Assembly (NCBI RefSeq): GCF_006715785.1
Contig: NZ_VFNX01000002.1
Span: 682,001-746,000, forward strand
Source: Streptomyces puniciscabiei
GTDB lineage: Bacteria > Actinomycetota > Actinomycetes > Streptomycetales > Streptomycetaceae
Direction: 5' to 3'
Length of the DNA: 64,000 bases
Part shown: in pieces, positions 26,527 through 34,492 of the stretch
How the letters are laid out: each line of letters opens with the position of its first letter
Numbering within the stretch: position 1 is the first letter of the stretch
The notes under the pieces: generated by a model
The model's database searches: none
Told to the model about the DNA's origin: nothing
Seen by the model: the letters and a program-made list of their open reading frames with translations, nothing else
Translations under genes and position numbers: made by a program

Positions 26527-26876
26527 CGCGCCACTCCCCGTCTCCGGCCCAGGGAGATCCTTCCGCCTCGCCCGGGAAAACCAGTGCTCACAGCCATGGC
26601 CGGCCGTGGTCGCGACCGGCGGACCGAAGCGTCGCACTGCGCCGCGCCCCGCACAAGTCGCAGGTCCGCCGACCTGGGGCAGCCGGGTTTCCGGCCGGGC
26701 GGCTCCCGTGCGTCGTCCTGGGGACAGCCGTCCATGCCGGGCGGGTGCGGGGCGGCAGGCAGCGTGGCGGGCTGGGCCACTCCGCGCCGACCGTCCCGAC
26801 CGTCGCGACCGTCCCTGCGCACCCGACCAGGCCCTGTCCGCCTCACCCCCCTGAATCCCCACCGGCCCAGACCACC
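26527..26876. other. Intergenic 350 bp with a short tandem repeat
   Basis: No credible gene on either strand; codon bias is lost. Three tandem 9-bp units CGACCGTCC/G occupy 26788-26814. The LysR promoter should lie near 26527-26600, where the sequence is locally less GC-rich (CCCGGGAAAACCAGTGC). The end of the imine-reductase-like gene is at 26877. Confidence 0.6.
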
Positions 26877-27764
26877 TCAGTGCCGGCCCAGCACCTCCGC
26901 GACCCGGATGAAACCGTCCGTGCCGTGGCCGAGTCCGATGGTGCGCCGGGCCAGACCTTCCACGGCGCGCATCACGCTCGCGTCGATGCCATGGGCATCG
27001 GAGACGGCGACGACATGGGCCATGGTCGAAGCGGCGGAGGTGAGCGGGTTGATGGCCCCGGAGTAGGAGCCTTCGTCGGCGTCCTGCGCGAACTCGGCGA
27101 AGAGCGGCGGCAGGACGGCGCCGATGCCCTGCGCGAAGGGCGCGAGCTCACCGGCCGTGACGCCCTCGGCCCGGGCGATGGCCACGGCGTGGGCGTAGCC
27201 GGCCATCGCCGTCCAGAAGAGGTCGAGCAGGGCGATGTCGAAGGTGGCGGCGCGTCCGATCTCCTCGCCGAGGTGGGTGTGTGTGCCACCCAGTGCCTCC
27301 AGCACGGGCCGGTGCTCCTCGTACAGGTCCCGCGGTCCGCTGTGCAGGATGACCGCCTGGGGTGTGCCGATGCTGGGGGCGGGGGTCATGATCGCGCCGT
27401 CCAGGTAGCGGATGGCGTGGTCGGCCGCCCAGTGCGCCGTCTCGCGGGCCCGGCCCGGGGTGTCGGCGGTCAGGTTCACGACCGTACGGCCCTTGAGCAC
27501 CTCGGTGACGGGCTCGGGCCGCAGAAGGGCGTCGACCGCGTCGTAGTCGACCACGCAGACCACGGTCAGGTCGCCGGCCGCCACGGCCTCCTCGGCCGAT
27601 CCGGCGCCGGCCGCCCCCTGTTCGATCAGCTCCCGGTCCTTGCCCGGTGTGCGGTTCCAGACCGTGGTCCGCAGCCCCGCCCGCAGGAAGGCTCCGGCCA
27701 GCGAGCGGCCCATCGGGCCGAGACCGAGCACGGTGACGGCGGGAAGAGTCGTGGACGTGGACAT
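26877..27764 (-). CDS. NAD(P)-binding dehydrogenase of the imine reductase/6PGDH-like family
   Basis: 295 residues from ATG 27764 with CAGGAG upstream. The Rossmann motif is VTVLGLGPMGRSLAGAFLRAGLRTTVWNRTPGK (the G-x-G-x-x-G plus NRTPGK suggests NADPH). It is followed by VVNLTADTPGRARETAHWA and YLDGAIMTPAPSIGTPQAVILHSG. This is the conserved region of bacterial imine reductases and NAD(P)-dependent beta-hydroxyacid dehydrogenase relatives. The C-terminal all-helical domain (LLDLFWTAMAGYAHAVAIA) makes the domain-swapped dimer in this family. The substrate is unknown. It is divergent from an HxlR regulator 58 bp away, a pairing that usually means the regulator controls the oxidoreductase. Confidence 0.88.
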   Translation of the reverse strand: MSTSTTLPAVTVLGLGPMGRSLAGAFLRAGLRTTVWNRTPGKDRELIEQGAAGAGSAEEAVAAGDLTVVCVVDYDAVDALLRPEPVTEVLKGRTVVNLTADTPGRARETAHWAADHAIRYLDGAIMTPAPSIGTPQAVILHSGPRDLYEEHRPVLEALGGTHTHLGEEIGRAATFDIALLDLFWTAMAGYAHAVAIARAEGVTAGELAPFAQGIGAVLPPLFAEFAQDADEGSYSGAINPLTSAASTMAHVVAVSDAHGIDASVMRAVEGLARRTIGLGHGTDGFIRVAEVLGRH

Positions 27765-27822
27765 GTTTCAACTCCTGTAAGCGCAAAGGAAAACGGCCCG
27801 ACGGCCGAAAACGGGGAACAGA
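27765..27822. promoter_or_regulatory. Shared promoter/operator of the imine-reductase-like and HxlR genes
   Basis: The 58-bp divergent gap contains two direct copies of GAAAACGG (27789-27796 and 27807-27814), 18 bp apart, so on the same helix face within about two turns. The ribosome site of the minus-strand gene (CAGGAG) and of hxlR (GGGGAA) flank it. It is the likely HxlR binding region; the exact operator is inferred. Confidence 0.4.
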
Positions 27823-28230
27823 ATGAGGTCGCCGATGACACGCAGCCGCGCCCAGGATCCGGACGTCTGTGGCGTGACCGCCGCGATCGCCGTGATCGAC
27901 GGCAAGTGGAAGACGTCCCTGCTGTGGCTGCTGGAGTCCGGCCCGCACCGGCCCGCCGAACTGCGCCGCCGACTGCCCGGGTTGAGCGAGAAGGTGCTGA
28001 CTCAGGCGCTGCGCGAGATGGAGGAGGACGGCCTGGTGCACCGGGAGGTGTACGACGTGCTGCCGCCGAAGACCGTGTACACGCTGACCGGTTTCGGCCG
28101 AGACCTGTCCGACGCCCTCGGCCCCGTGTCCGACTGGGGACACCGCCGCCTGGAGCGACTCCGCGACCGCGCAACGGCGTCCCGACACACCACCACTACA
28201 CCTCCTCCCGTCCTTCCGCCCCGCCCCTGA
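27823..28230 (+). CDS. HxlR-family winged-helix regulator
   Basis: 135 residues from ATG 27823 (a second ATG at 27835 is possible). The family signature is clear: DVCGVTAAIAVIDGKWKTSLLWLLESGPHRPAELRRRLPGLSEKVLTQALREMEEDGLVHREVYDVLPPKTVYTLTGFGRDL. The Cys in DVC is the position used for redox or electrophile sensing in relatives such as HypR, YodB and QorR. HxlR proteins typically repress a divergent oxidoreductase and respond to quinones or aldehydes, which suits the divergent NAD(P)-dependent gene. The C-terminus is a disordered Thr/Pro-rich tail. Confidence 0.92.
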   Translation: MRSPMTRSRAQDPDVCGVTAAIAVIDGKWKTSLLWLLESGPHRPAELRRRLPGLSEKVLTQALREMEEDGLVHREVYDVLPPKTVYTLTGFGRDLSDALGPVSDWGHRRLERLRDRATASRHTTTTPPPVLPPRP

Positions 28231-28270
28231 CCTCGAAACAGCCTCTCCCGACCGGGCGCGGGCTGCCAAG

Positions 28271-28290
28271 TACGCACAAAAAAGTGGGTA
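28271..28290. promoter_or_regulatory. HxlR-like inverted repeat without an adjacent promoter-driven gene
   Basis: TACGCAC (28271-28277) and GTGGGTA (28284-28290) are inverted arms with one mismatch, flanking a run of six A. A homopolymer A6 is rare in this GC-rich DNA, and GTAC-type arms around an A-tract resemble HxlR operators. It lies 40 bp past the hxlR stop in the 248-bp gap before the convergent proS gene, with no start codon nearby. Confidence 0.4.
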
Positions 28291-28478
28291 TGCGCGGACG
28301 CCGCCTCCCAACGGGGGTCGGCGGCCCCGTCGCTACAGGCAGGGATACGGGTACGGGCGCCTTCACCGGCCGGCCACAGGTGACAGCCGGGCACCACTCG
28401 GGCGGAGGAGCGCGCGTCCCCGCGTCCCGTACCGCAGGGCGTTGCGCGCCGCACCCGTCCGCGGGCGCCCCGCTCCTG

Positions 28479-29891
28479 TCAGTAGGCCCGCGCCACCACC
28501 GCCACGTTTCCCGGCTGGTCCTCGCTCTCCGGCACCGAACCGTCCACGGCGACCAGGCACCGTACGGACAGGCCCCGCTCGGCGAGCCGGGACTCGCCGT
28601 CCGGGCCCAGCGCGGCCCAGGGGATGCGGGCCCAGCCGGTGGTGGCGGCCTCCGCGGCCCCCTCGATCGTGCTCGCGTCGGCCGTGCGGTCCTCGCGGCG
28701 CCGGCGGGACTGTTCCAGCAGCAGCGCCTGGTCGTCCTCCAGCGCCCCGGGCAGGAGTGCGGACAGCGCCTCGGCCGCGACCGGCTCCTTGGTGCCGGGG
28801 ATGCGGCGGACCAGCACGGCGGTGCCGTGTGCCAGATCGCGGGGCCCCACCTCGATCCGTACCGGCACGCCCTTGAGCTCCCAGTCGACGGCGCGCCGGC
28901 CGAACGGCACGTCCGTGCGGTCGTCCACGTGGACGCGTACGCCCGCCTCCCTCAGCCGGTCGCCGATCGCGCGGACGCCCGAGAGCACCTCCTCGTCGCC
29001 CTTGACGGCGAGGACCACGGCCTGGACGGGGGCCAGCCGGGGCGGGACGCGCAGCCCGGCGTCGTCGCCGTGCGCCATCACCAGCGCGCCGACCATGCGG
29101 GTGGTGGAGCCCCAGGAGGTCTGCCACACGTAGTCCTGCCGGCCGTCCCGCGTCACGAACCGTGTGCGGAAGGCCCGGGCGAAGTTCTGGCCCAGTTCAT
29201 GGCTGGTGACCATCTGGAGGGCCTTGCCGTCGCCCATCATGCTCTCCAGCGTGAGCGTGTTGACCGCCCCGGCGAAGCGTTCCCCGGCCGTCTTGCGTCC
29301 GGACACGAAGTCCATCGCGAGGACGTCACGCAGGAACGCGCCGTAGACCTCGCTCTGCACGTGTGCCGCGAAGGCGCGCGCCTCCTCGTACGTGGCGTGC
29401 GCGGTGTGCCCCTCCTGCCACAGGAACTCGGTCGTGCGCAGGAACAGGCGCGGGCGCAGCTCCCAGCGCACCACGTTGGCCCACTGGTTGATGAGCAGGG
29501 GCAGATCGCGGTAGCTCTGCACCCACTTGGCGAAGTACTCGTTGACGATCGTCTCGGAGGTGGGGCGGACCACGACGGGCTCCTCCAGCTCCTTGCCACC
29601 CGCATGGGTGACGACCGCGAGCTCGGGCGCGAAGCCCTCGACGTGCTCGGCCTCCCTCGTCAGATAGGACTCCGGGATGAACAGCGGGAAGTAGGCGTTC
29701 CGGGTGCCGGTTGCCTTGATCCGGGCGTCCATGTCCTGCTGCATCCGCTCCCACAGGCCGTACCCGTACGGTCGGATGACCATGGTGCCCCGCACCGGGC
29801 CGTTGTCGGCCAGCTCCGCCTTGGTGATCAGCTCCTGGTACCAGCGCGGGAAGTCTTCCGCCCGGGGGGTGAGAACGGGTGCCTTTGCCAT
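28479..29891 (-). CDS. proS: Prolyl-tRNA synthetase, archaeal/eukaryotic (class-II, no editing insert) type
   Basis: 470 residues from ATG 29891. Class II motifs: PVVVRPTSETIVNEYFAKWVQSYRDLPLLINQWANVVRWE (motif 1 to 2 region), LFLRTTEFLWQEGHTAHATYEEA (motif 2) and WGSTTRMVGALVMAHGDDAGLRVPPRLAP (motif 3). The anticodon-binding domain and a C-terminal zinc-domain-like region follow. The bacterial editing (INS) domain between motifs 2 and 3 is absent. It charges tRNA-Pro in the cytoplasm. Streptomyces normally carry a separate bacterial-type ProRS elsewhere, so this is probably a second copy. Second aminoacyl-tRNA synthetases often give self-resistance or stress fitness, but no toxin locus is adjacent. 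The start lacks a good Shine-Dalgarno and is preceded by a hairpin. Confidence 0.95.
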   Translation of the reverse strand: MAKAPVLTPRAEDFPRWYQELITKAELADNGPVRGTMVIRPYGYGLWERMQQDMDARIKATGTRNAYFPLFIPESYLTREAEHVEGFAPELAVVTHAGGKELEEPVVVRPTSETIVNEYFAKWVQSYRDLPLLINQWANVVRWELRPRLFLRTTEFLWQEGHTAHATYEEARAFAAHVQSEVYGAFLRDVLAMDFVSGRKTAGERFAGAVNTLTLESMMGDGKALQMVTSHELGQNFARAFRTRFVTRDGRQDYVWQTSWGSTTRMVGALVMAHGDDAGLRVPPRLAPVQAVVLAVKGDEEVLSGVRAIGDRLREAGVRVHVDDRTDVPFGRRAVDWELKGVPVRIEVGPRDLAHGTAVLVRRIPGTKEPVAAEALSALLPGALEDDQALLLEQSRRRREDRTADASTIEGAAEAATTGWARIPWAALGPDGESRLAERGLSVRCLVAVDGSVPESEDQPGNVAVVARAY

Positions 29892-29894
29892 GCC

Positions 29895-29921
29895 CGGCAG
29901 GGTAGGTCCCGGTTCCTGCCG
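29895..29921 (-). promoter_or_regulatory. Hairpin in the proS leader, next to the start codon
   Basis: CGGCAGG (29895-29901) and CCTGCCG (29915-29921) are exact inverted arms with a 13-base loop. On the mRNA the second arm ends three bases before the proS ATG at 29891, where the ribosome would bind. This could limit translation. I see no T-box specifier or antiterminator sequence. Confidence 0.4.
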
Positions 29922-30039
29922 TCTGCGAACCGATTTCGGCCCACGGCACCCCCTGACCGCCCCCTGGCCGCCCTCTTGACCCGCCTCTGCGGCGATGCCA
30001 CTTTTATCGATACAAACGATCTCGGATCGGAGTACGTCC

Positions 30040-30273
30040 GTGCCCACCGCCACCGCGATCATCCCCAACCTGCGCCGGCCCGGCGGCTGTTCCGCCGACG
30101 AGTACCACTGGAGGGACGGCCTCGGACCGCGCGCACGGCGACCCCGTATGGCCCCACGCGTCCAGCACCAGGCCGACGGCGACGGCGTTCGGGTCACGGA
30201 CCGGGGGCTCGAGCTGACCCTGCCCCCGCACTCCTTCGTGACCGTCCAGGCGCCCATGACCGTGGCGGACTGA
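30040..30273 (+). pseudogene. GH51 alpha-L-arabinofuranosidase remnant (middle deleted)
   Basis: GTG 30040 with GGAG upstream starts a 77-codon frame. Its first part contains [25 protein letters not shown], the signature of GH51 enzymes near residue 80 (R-x-PGG-x-F-x-x-x-Y-x-W-x-DG-x-GPR). It then jumps to [23 protein letters not shown], the last beta-strands of the same family. About 400 residues, including both catalytic glutamates, are missing, and the region before the signature is also shortened. The TGA is 3 bp before the GH27 start, so translation of this remnant may still couple to GH27. Upstream, CGATACAAACG (30008-30018) is a LacI-type operator candidate. Confidence 0.65.
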
Positions 30274-30276
30274 GCG

Positions 30277-31569
30277 ATGGCGATGGTGGACCGGCCCCTT
30301 CCGGACCGGCGGCTGCGTCCCCCGATGGGCTGGAACAGCTGGGACTGCTACGGCACGACCGTCACCGAGGACGAGGTGCTCGGCAACGCGCGCTTCATGG
30401 CCGGCCACCTGCTCGCCCACGGCTGGGACACGGTGGTGGTGGACATCCAGTGGTACGAGCCGACGGCCCGCGCCCACGGCTACAACGCGGACGCGCCGCT
30501 GGTCCTGGACGCGTACGGCCGCCAGCTCCCGGCGCCGAACCGGTTTCCTTCGGCCGCCGGCGGGGCCGGCTTCGCCCCGCTGGCCCGGCGGGTGCACGAC
30601 CTGGGGCTGCGCTTCGGCCTGCACATCATGCGGGGTGTCCCGCGCCGCGCCGTCGCCGCCCGGCTCCCGGTCCTCGGGACGGAGTTCACCGCCGACGAGA
30701 TCGCGGACACCGGTTCGGTGTGCCCCTGGAACTCCGACAACTTCGGCCTGGACCACGACCACCCGGGCGCCCAGGCCTACTACGACTCCCAGGTCGCCCA
30801 ATTCGCGGCGTGGGGCGTGGACTTCGTGAAGGCCGACGACATGCTCTTCCCGTACCACGAGCGGGAGATCGCCGCCTACGCACGGGCGGTCGAGCGCTGC
30901 GGCCGGCCGATCGAGCTGAGCCTGTCCCCCGGCACCGACGTGTCCCTGGCCCGGCTGGACCACCTGCGCGAGCACGCCACGATGTGGCGGGTCTGCGACG
31001 ACCTGTGGGACCGGTGGGAGGACGTCGAGGCCCAGTTCGCCCGGATGGCGCGATGGGCGCCTTGGCAGGGCCGGGGCGGCTGGGCGGACGCCGACATGCT
31101 GCCGCTCGGCCGCATCGGCATCCGTGCCGAACGCGGCGAGGACCGGCTGTCCCGGCTCACCCGGCCCGAGCAGATCAGTCTGCTCACCCTGTGGCTGGTC
31201 TCCCGTTCCCCGCTGATGATGGGCGGCGACCTGCCGACCAGCCCGCCGGAGACCGTCGAACTCCTCACCAACGACGAGGCGTTGGCCGTCCTCATGCACA
31301 GTACCGGCAACCGCGAGGTGCTGCGCGAGGGCGACCTGGTGCTGTGGACCGCCCGCGACACCGACGGCCGTACCCGGTACGCCGCCGTGTTCTCCCTGGC
31401 CGACCGGCCCCGGCGGTACGAGGTGCCGCTCGGCTCGATCGGTGCCCGCCCGGCCGATCGCGTCCGGGAGCTGTGGACCCGCACCGCGGTGGCGCACGAC
31501 GGCCGGCACCTGGCGGTGGACCTGCCCGCGCATGGCGGCGCGCTCTGTCGTCTGGCGCAGGACGGCTGA
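30277..31569 (+). CDS. GH27 family glycosidase (alpha-galactosidase or beta-L-arabinopyranosidase)
   Basis: 430 residues from ATG 30277. The (beta/alpha)8 barrel begins with PPMGWNSWDCYGTTVTEDEVL, then the substrate-binding strand VVVDIQWYEP. The nucleophile strand is VDFVKADDML (Asp after K-A) and the acid/base region is MWRVCDDLWDRWEDV. WADADMLPLG and LVSRSPLMMGGDL complete the family pattern, with a short C-terminal beta domain. No signal peptide is seen, so it acts on imported oligosaccharides. A GH51 arabinofuranosidase remnant upstream and LacI downstream suggest arabinose-containing substrates, as for the S. avermitilis GH27 beta-L-arabinopyranosidase. Activity cannot be settled from sequence. 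Confidence 0.9.
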   Translation: MAMVDRPLPDRRLRPPMGWNSWDCYGTTVTEDEVLGNARFMAGHLLAHGWDTVVVDIQWYEPTARAHGYNADAPLVLDAYGRQLPAPNRFPSAAGGAGFAPLARRVHDLGLRFGLHIMRGVPRRAVAARLPVLGTEFTADEIADTGSVCPWNSDNFGLDHDHPGAQAYYDSQVAQFAAWGVDFVKADDMLFPYHEREIAAYARAVERCGRPIELSLSPGTDVSLARLDHLREHATMWRVCDDLWDRWEDVEAQFARMARWAPWQGRGGWADADMLPLGRIGIRAERGEDRLSRLTRPEQISLLTLWLVSRSPLMMGGDLPTSPPETVELLTNDEALAVLMHSTGNREVLREGDLVLWTARDTDGRTRYAAVFSLADRPRRYEVPLGSIGARPADRVRELWTRTAVAHDGRHLAVDLPAHGGALCRLAQDG

Positions 31570-31618
31570 CGGGCGGGCACCGGCGGCGTTCCGCGCAGGA
31601 CACCGGTCAGGAGTGAGC

Positions 31619-32668
31619 GTGGCGACGATCCAGGACGTGGCGAAGGCGGCCGGCGTGTCGGCCATGACGGTCTCCCACGTCATCAACGACCGTCCCCACG
31701 TCCGGCCCGCCACCCGCGAGCGCGTCCTCGCGGCGATGGCCCGGCTCGACTACCGGGTCAACGTGGCGGCCCGCAACCTCCGCAAGGGCCGCACCGGCAC
31801 CATCAGGCTCGCGGTGCCCGAGGTGAACCGCCCGTACTACGGCCGGCTGGCCGGGGCCGTCATCGCCGCGGCGGGCCGGCACGGGCTGCGGGTGAGCATC
31901 GAGCAGACCGAGGCCCGCCGGGAGAACGAGCTGGCGGCGCTGCCCCAGTCCCGCAAACGGCTCTGCGACGGGCTGATCCTGAGCACCGTCGGCATGGGCC
32001 CGGCCGACGTGGAGGCGCTCAGGGTGGACCACCCGGTGGTGATCCTCGGCGAGCGGATCTTCGGTGGGCCCGTGGACCATGTCGCCATGCCCGACGTCGA
32101 GGCGTCGGCGGCCGCCACCGGGCATCTGATCGAGCGGGGCTGCCGGCGCGTGGCCGTCGTGTGCGGGGAACTGCGGGACGAGGTCGACGTGTCGAGCCCG
32201 CGGCACAGCGGCTACCGGCAGGCGGTGGCCGCGGCCGGTCTGCCCGGGGACCCGGAGCTGGTGCGGAGCGTGCCCGCGCTCACCATGGCGGCGGGGCCCG
32301 GCAGGCGCGGTCGATGGTCGCGGACGGGCTGGAATTCGACGGTGTGTTCTGTGTGACGGACACCGTGGCCATGGGCGTGCTGCGCGGTCTCGCGGACGCG
32401 GGGGTGCGGGTGCCCGAGCGGGTCAAGGTGATCGGCTTCGACAACGTCGACGAGAGCGCGTTTCTCGTCCCCCTCGCTGTCCACGGTGGATCCGGATCAC
32501 GACCTGATGGCGAGGCGGACCGTCGCCCTGCTCGTTGCGCGGCTCGGGAGTGCGGGTCCGCCGGTGGCTCGGGAGGAGTTCGTCGGCCCGTTCTCCCTGC
32601 TGATCCGCGAGTCGACAGGCGGGAGTCGACGGGCGGCTGATCCCTTCACCACTCCCCCATTTGCCTAA
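31619..32668 (+). pseudogene. LacI-family regulator broken by two compensating frameshifts
   Basis: GTG 31619 (AGGAG five bases upstream) starts ATIQDVAKAAGVSAMTVSHVINDRPHVRPATRERVLAAMARLDY, a classical LacI DNA-binding domain with hinge helix, followed by the ligand domain. The frame is lost near 32300 (GGGGCCCGG): the next part, RQARSMVADGLEFDGVFCVTDTVAMGVLRGLADAGVRVPERVKVIGFDNVDES, is in another frame. It returns to the original frame near 32472 (CCCCC run) for STVDPDHDLMARRTVALLVARL to the TAA at 32668. Both sites are G/C homopolymers, so sequencing error is a real possibility; otherwise the regulator is dead. It follows GH27 by 49 bp and would control the GH51-GH27 genes. Confidence 0.8.
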
Positions 32669-32678
32669 AGCCTTTAGG
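32664..32678. promoter_or_regulatory. Palindromic operator for the TetR gene
   Basis: CCTAAAG (32664-32670), C, CTTTAGG (32672-32678): a perfect 15-bp palindrome, 38 bp upstream of the TetR start and partly inside the stop codon of the lacI remnant. The surrounding AT-rich bases (ATAATCTCTTAC) fit a promoter. Autoregulation by the adjacent TetR protein is the likely meaning. Confidence 0.65.
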
Positions 32679-32716
32679 AAGCTCCATAATCTCTTACGGC
32701 AGGAGGGAGAGACGTC

Positions 32717-33286
32717 ATGGTGCGCGCCGGGCTGACCACCGAGCGCCTCGTCCACGCGGGTGCGGAACTCGCCGACGAGGTCGGCTTCGACCAGGTGACC
32801 GTGTCCGCGCTGGCCCGGCGGTTCGACGTCAAGGTCGCGAGTCTGTACTCGCACCTGAAGAACTCCCAGGACCTCAAGACCCGGATCGCACTGCTCGCCC
32901 TGGAGGAACTGGCCGACCGCGCCGCCGACGCGCTCGCCGGCCGGGCCGGCAAGGACGCCCTCGTCGCGTTCGCCGACGTGTACCGCGACTACGCCCGCGC
33001 ACACCCCGGCCGCTATACGGCGGCCCGACACCCGCTGGATCCCGAGGCGGCGGCCGCGAGCGCGGGGGGCCGGCACGCGCAGATGACCCGGGCGATCCTG
33101 CGCGGCTACGACCTGGCCGAGCCCGACCAGACCCACGCGGTCCGGCTCCTCGGCAGCGTCTTCCACGGCTTCGTCGCCCTGGAGACGGCCGGCGGATTCA
33201 GCCACAGCACCCCCGACTCGGAGGAGTCCTGGAACCGGATCCTTCAGGCCCTCGACTCCCTGCTGCGCAACTGGCCCACCCCATGA
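32717..33286 (+). CDS. TetR/AcrR-family regulator
   Basis: 189 residues from ATG 32717 behind GGAGGGAGA. N-terminal helix-turn-helix: LTTERLVHAGAELADEVGFDQVTVSALARRFDVKVASLYSHLKNSQDLKTRIA. The C-terminal ligand domain contains FADVYRDYARAHPGRYTAARHPLDPE and LLGSVFHGFVALETAGGF, the WHG-type C-terminal domain common in actinobacterial TetR proteins. Its TGA overlaps the ATG of the SGNH hydrolase gene (ATGA), so both belong to one operon controlled from the palindrome at 32664. Ligand unknown; it may be an ester or product related to the hydrolase. Confidence 0.92.
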   Translation: MVRAGLTTERLVHAGAELADEVGFDQVTVSALARRFDVKVASLYSHLKNSQDLKTRIALLALEELADRAADALAGRAGKDALVAFADVYRDYARAHPGRYTAARHPLDPEAAAASAGGRHAQMTRAILRGYDLAEPDQTHAVRLLGSVFHGFVALETAGGFSHSTPDSEESWNRILQALDSLLRNWPTP

Positions 33287-34476
33287 CCCCGGAGACACAG
33301 GCCGACACCATGCACACCACCCCGCTCACCGCCGAACTCGTCCGCGGCGCCCTCGATCTGGAACGCACCGCCCACGGACTGCTGCCGCACCGGCTGCCCG
33401 CCCGCGCCCGCGCGCAGTGCGCCGATCCCCAGCTGGCCATGGCGGAGTCCCAGCCCTCGGGTGTACGGCTGGTCTTCCGCACGCGTGCGACCACCGTCGA
33501 GCTGGACACCCTGCCGACCAAGCGGGTCTACGTCGGCGCACCGCCGCGCCCGGACGGCGTGTACGAGGTGCTCGTCGACGGACGTCCGGCGGGCAGCGGC
33601 CGGGTCACCGGCGGCAGCACTCTCACCATCGACATGACCACCGGCACGACCGAGCACCGGCCGGGCCCGGTCGGCACCGTGCGGTTCTCCGGGCTGCCCG
33701 GCACCGAGAAGGTCGTGGAGATCTGGCTGCCGCACGACGAGACGACGGAACTCGTCGCCCTGCGCACCGACGCTCCCCTCGAGGCCGTACCGGATCAGGG
33801 GCGCAAGATCTGGCTGCATCACGGCAGTTCCATCAGCCACGGCTCGGACGCCGCGAGCCCGACCACCACCTGGCCGGCGCTCGCCGCGTCCCTCGGCGGG
33901 GTGGACCTGATCAATCTGGGGCTGAGCGGCAGCGCCCTGCTCGACCCGTTCACCGCTCGCGCCCTGCGCGACACCCCGGCCGACCTGATCAGCGTCAAGC
34001 TCGGCATCAACGTGGTCAACGCCGATCTGATGCGGCTGCGGGCATTCGGTCCCGCCGTCCACGGCTTCCTCGACACCATCCGCGACGGGCACCCCGACAC
34101 GCCGCTGCTCGTCGTCTCGCCGATCCTGTGCCCCATCCATGAGGACACGCCGGGCCCCAGTCTCCCGGACTTCACCACCGTGAGCGAGGGACGGCTGCGG
34201 TTCCGGGCCGCCGGGGACCCGGCGGAGAAGGCGAGCGGAAAACTCACCCTGCAGGTCGTCCGGGAGGAGCTGGCCCGGATCGTGCGCGAGCGGTCGGCCG
34301 AGGACCCGCGGCTGTCCTACCTGGACGGCCGCGAGCTGTACGGCGAGGCCGACTTCGGTGAACTGCCGCTGCCGGACGGCCTGCACCCGGACGCCGCCGC
34401 GCACCGCCGGATCGGCGAACGGTTCGCGGCGCTGGCGTTCGCGCCGGGCGGCCCCTTCGGGGACGGCACCGCCTGA
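33283..34476 (+). CDS. SGNH/GDSL-family hydrolase, intracellular
   Basis: 397 residues. A beta-sandwich-like N-terminal domain (to about residue 175, with TKRVYVGAPPRPDGVYEVLVDG) precedes the SGNH fold: KIWLHHGSSISHGSDAASPTTTWPALAAS (block I Ser), NLGLSGSA (block II Gly), VKLGINVVNADL (block III Asn) and LPDGLHPDAAAHRRIGERF (block V Asp-His). There is no signal peptide. Such two-domain esterases deacylate or deacetylate small molecules or sugars. The 4-bp overlap with the TetR gene shows joint expression and suggests the regulator senses the substrate. Ends 16 bp from the convergent sortase gene. Confidence 0.9.
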   Translation: MTPETQADTMHTTPLTAELVRGALDLERTAHGLLPHRLPARARAQCADPQLAMAESQPSGVRLVFRTRATTVELDTLPTKRVYVGAPPRPDGVYEVLVDGRPAGSGRVTGGSTLTIDMTTGTTEHRPGPVGTVRFSGLPGTEKVVEIWLPHDETTELVALRTDAPLEAVPDQGRKIWLHHGSSISHGSDAASPTTTWPALAASLGGVDLINLGLSGSALLDPFTARALRDTPADLISVKLGINVVNADLMRLRAFGPAVHGFLDTIRDGHPDTPLLVVSPILCPIHEDTPGPSLPDFTTVSEGRLRFRAAGDPAEKASGKLTLQVVREELARIVRERSAEDPRLSYLDGRELYGEADFGELPLPDGLHPDAAAHRRIGERFAALAFAPGGPFGDGTA

Positions 34477-34492
34477 TCCGCACGGTGCGGGC

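Noticed and set aside
30277..31569. GH27 as another deleted gene in the decayed block
   Set aside because: Length (430 residues) and all catalytic motifs are complete.
26451..31616. Very long plus-strand open frame (over 1700 codons)
   Set aside because: It is an antisense or out-of-frame shadow of the IRED, proS, GH27 and neighbouring genes; composition is Arg, Pro and Ala rich, without domains.
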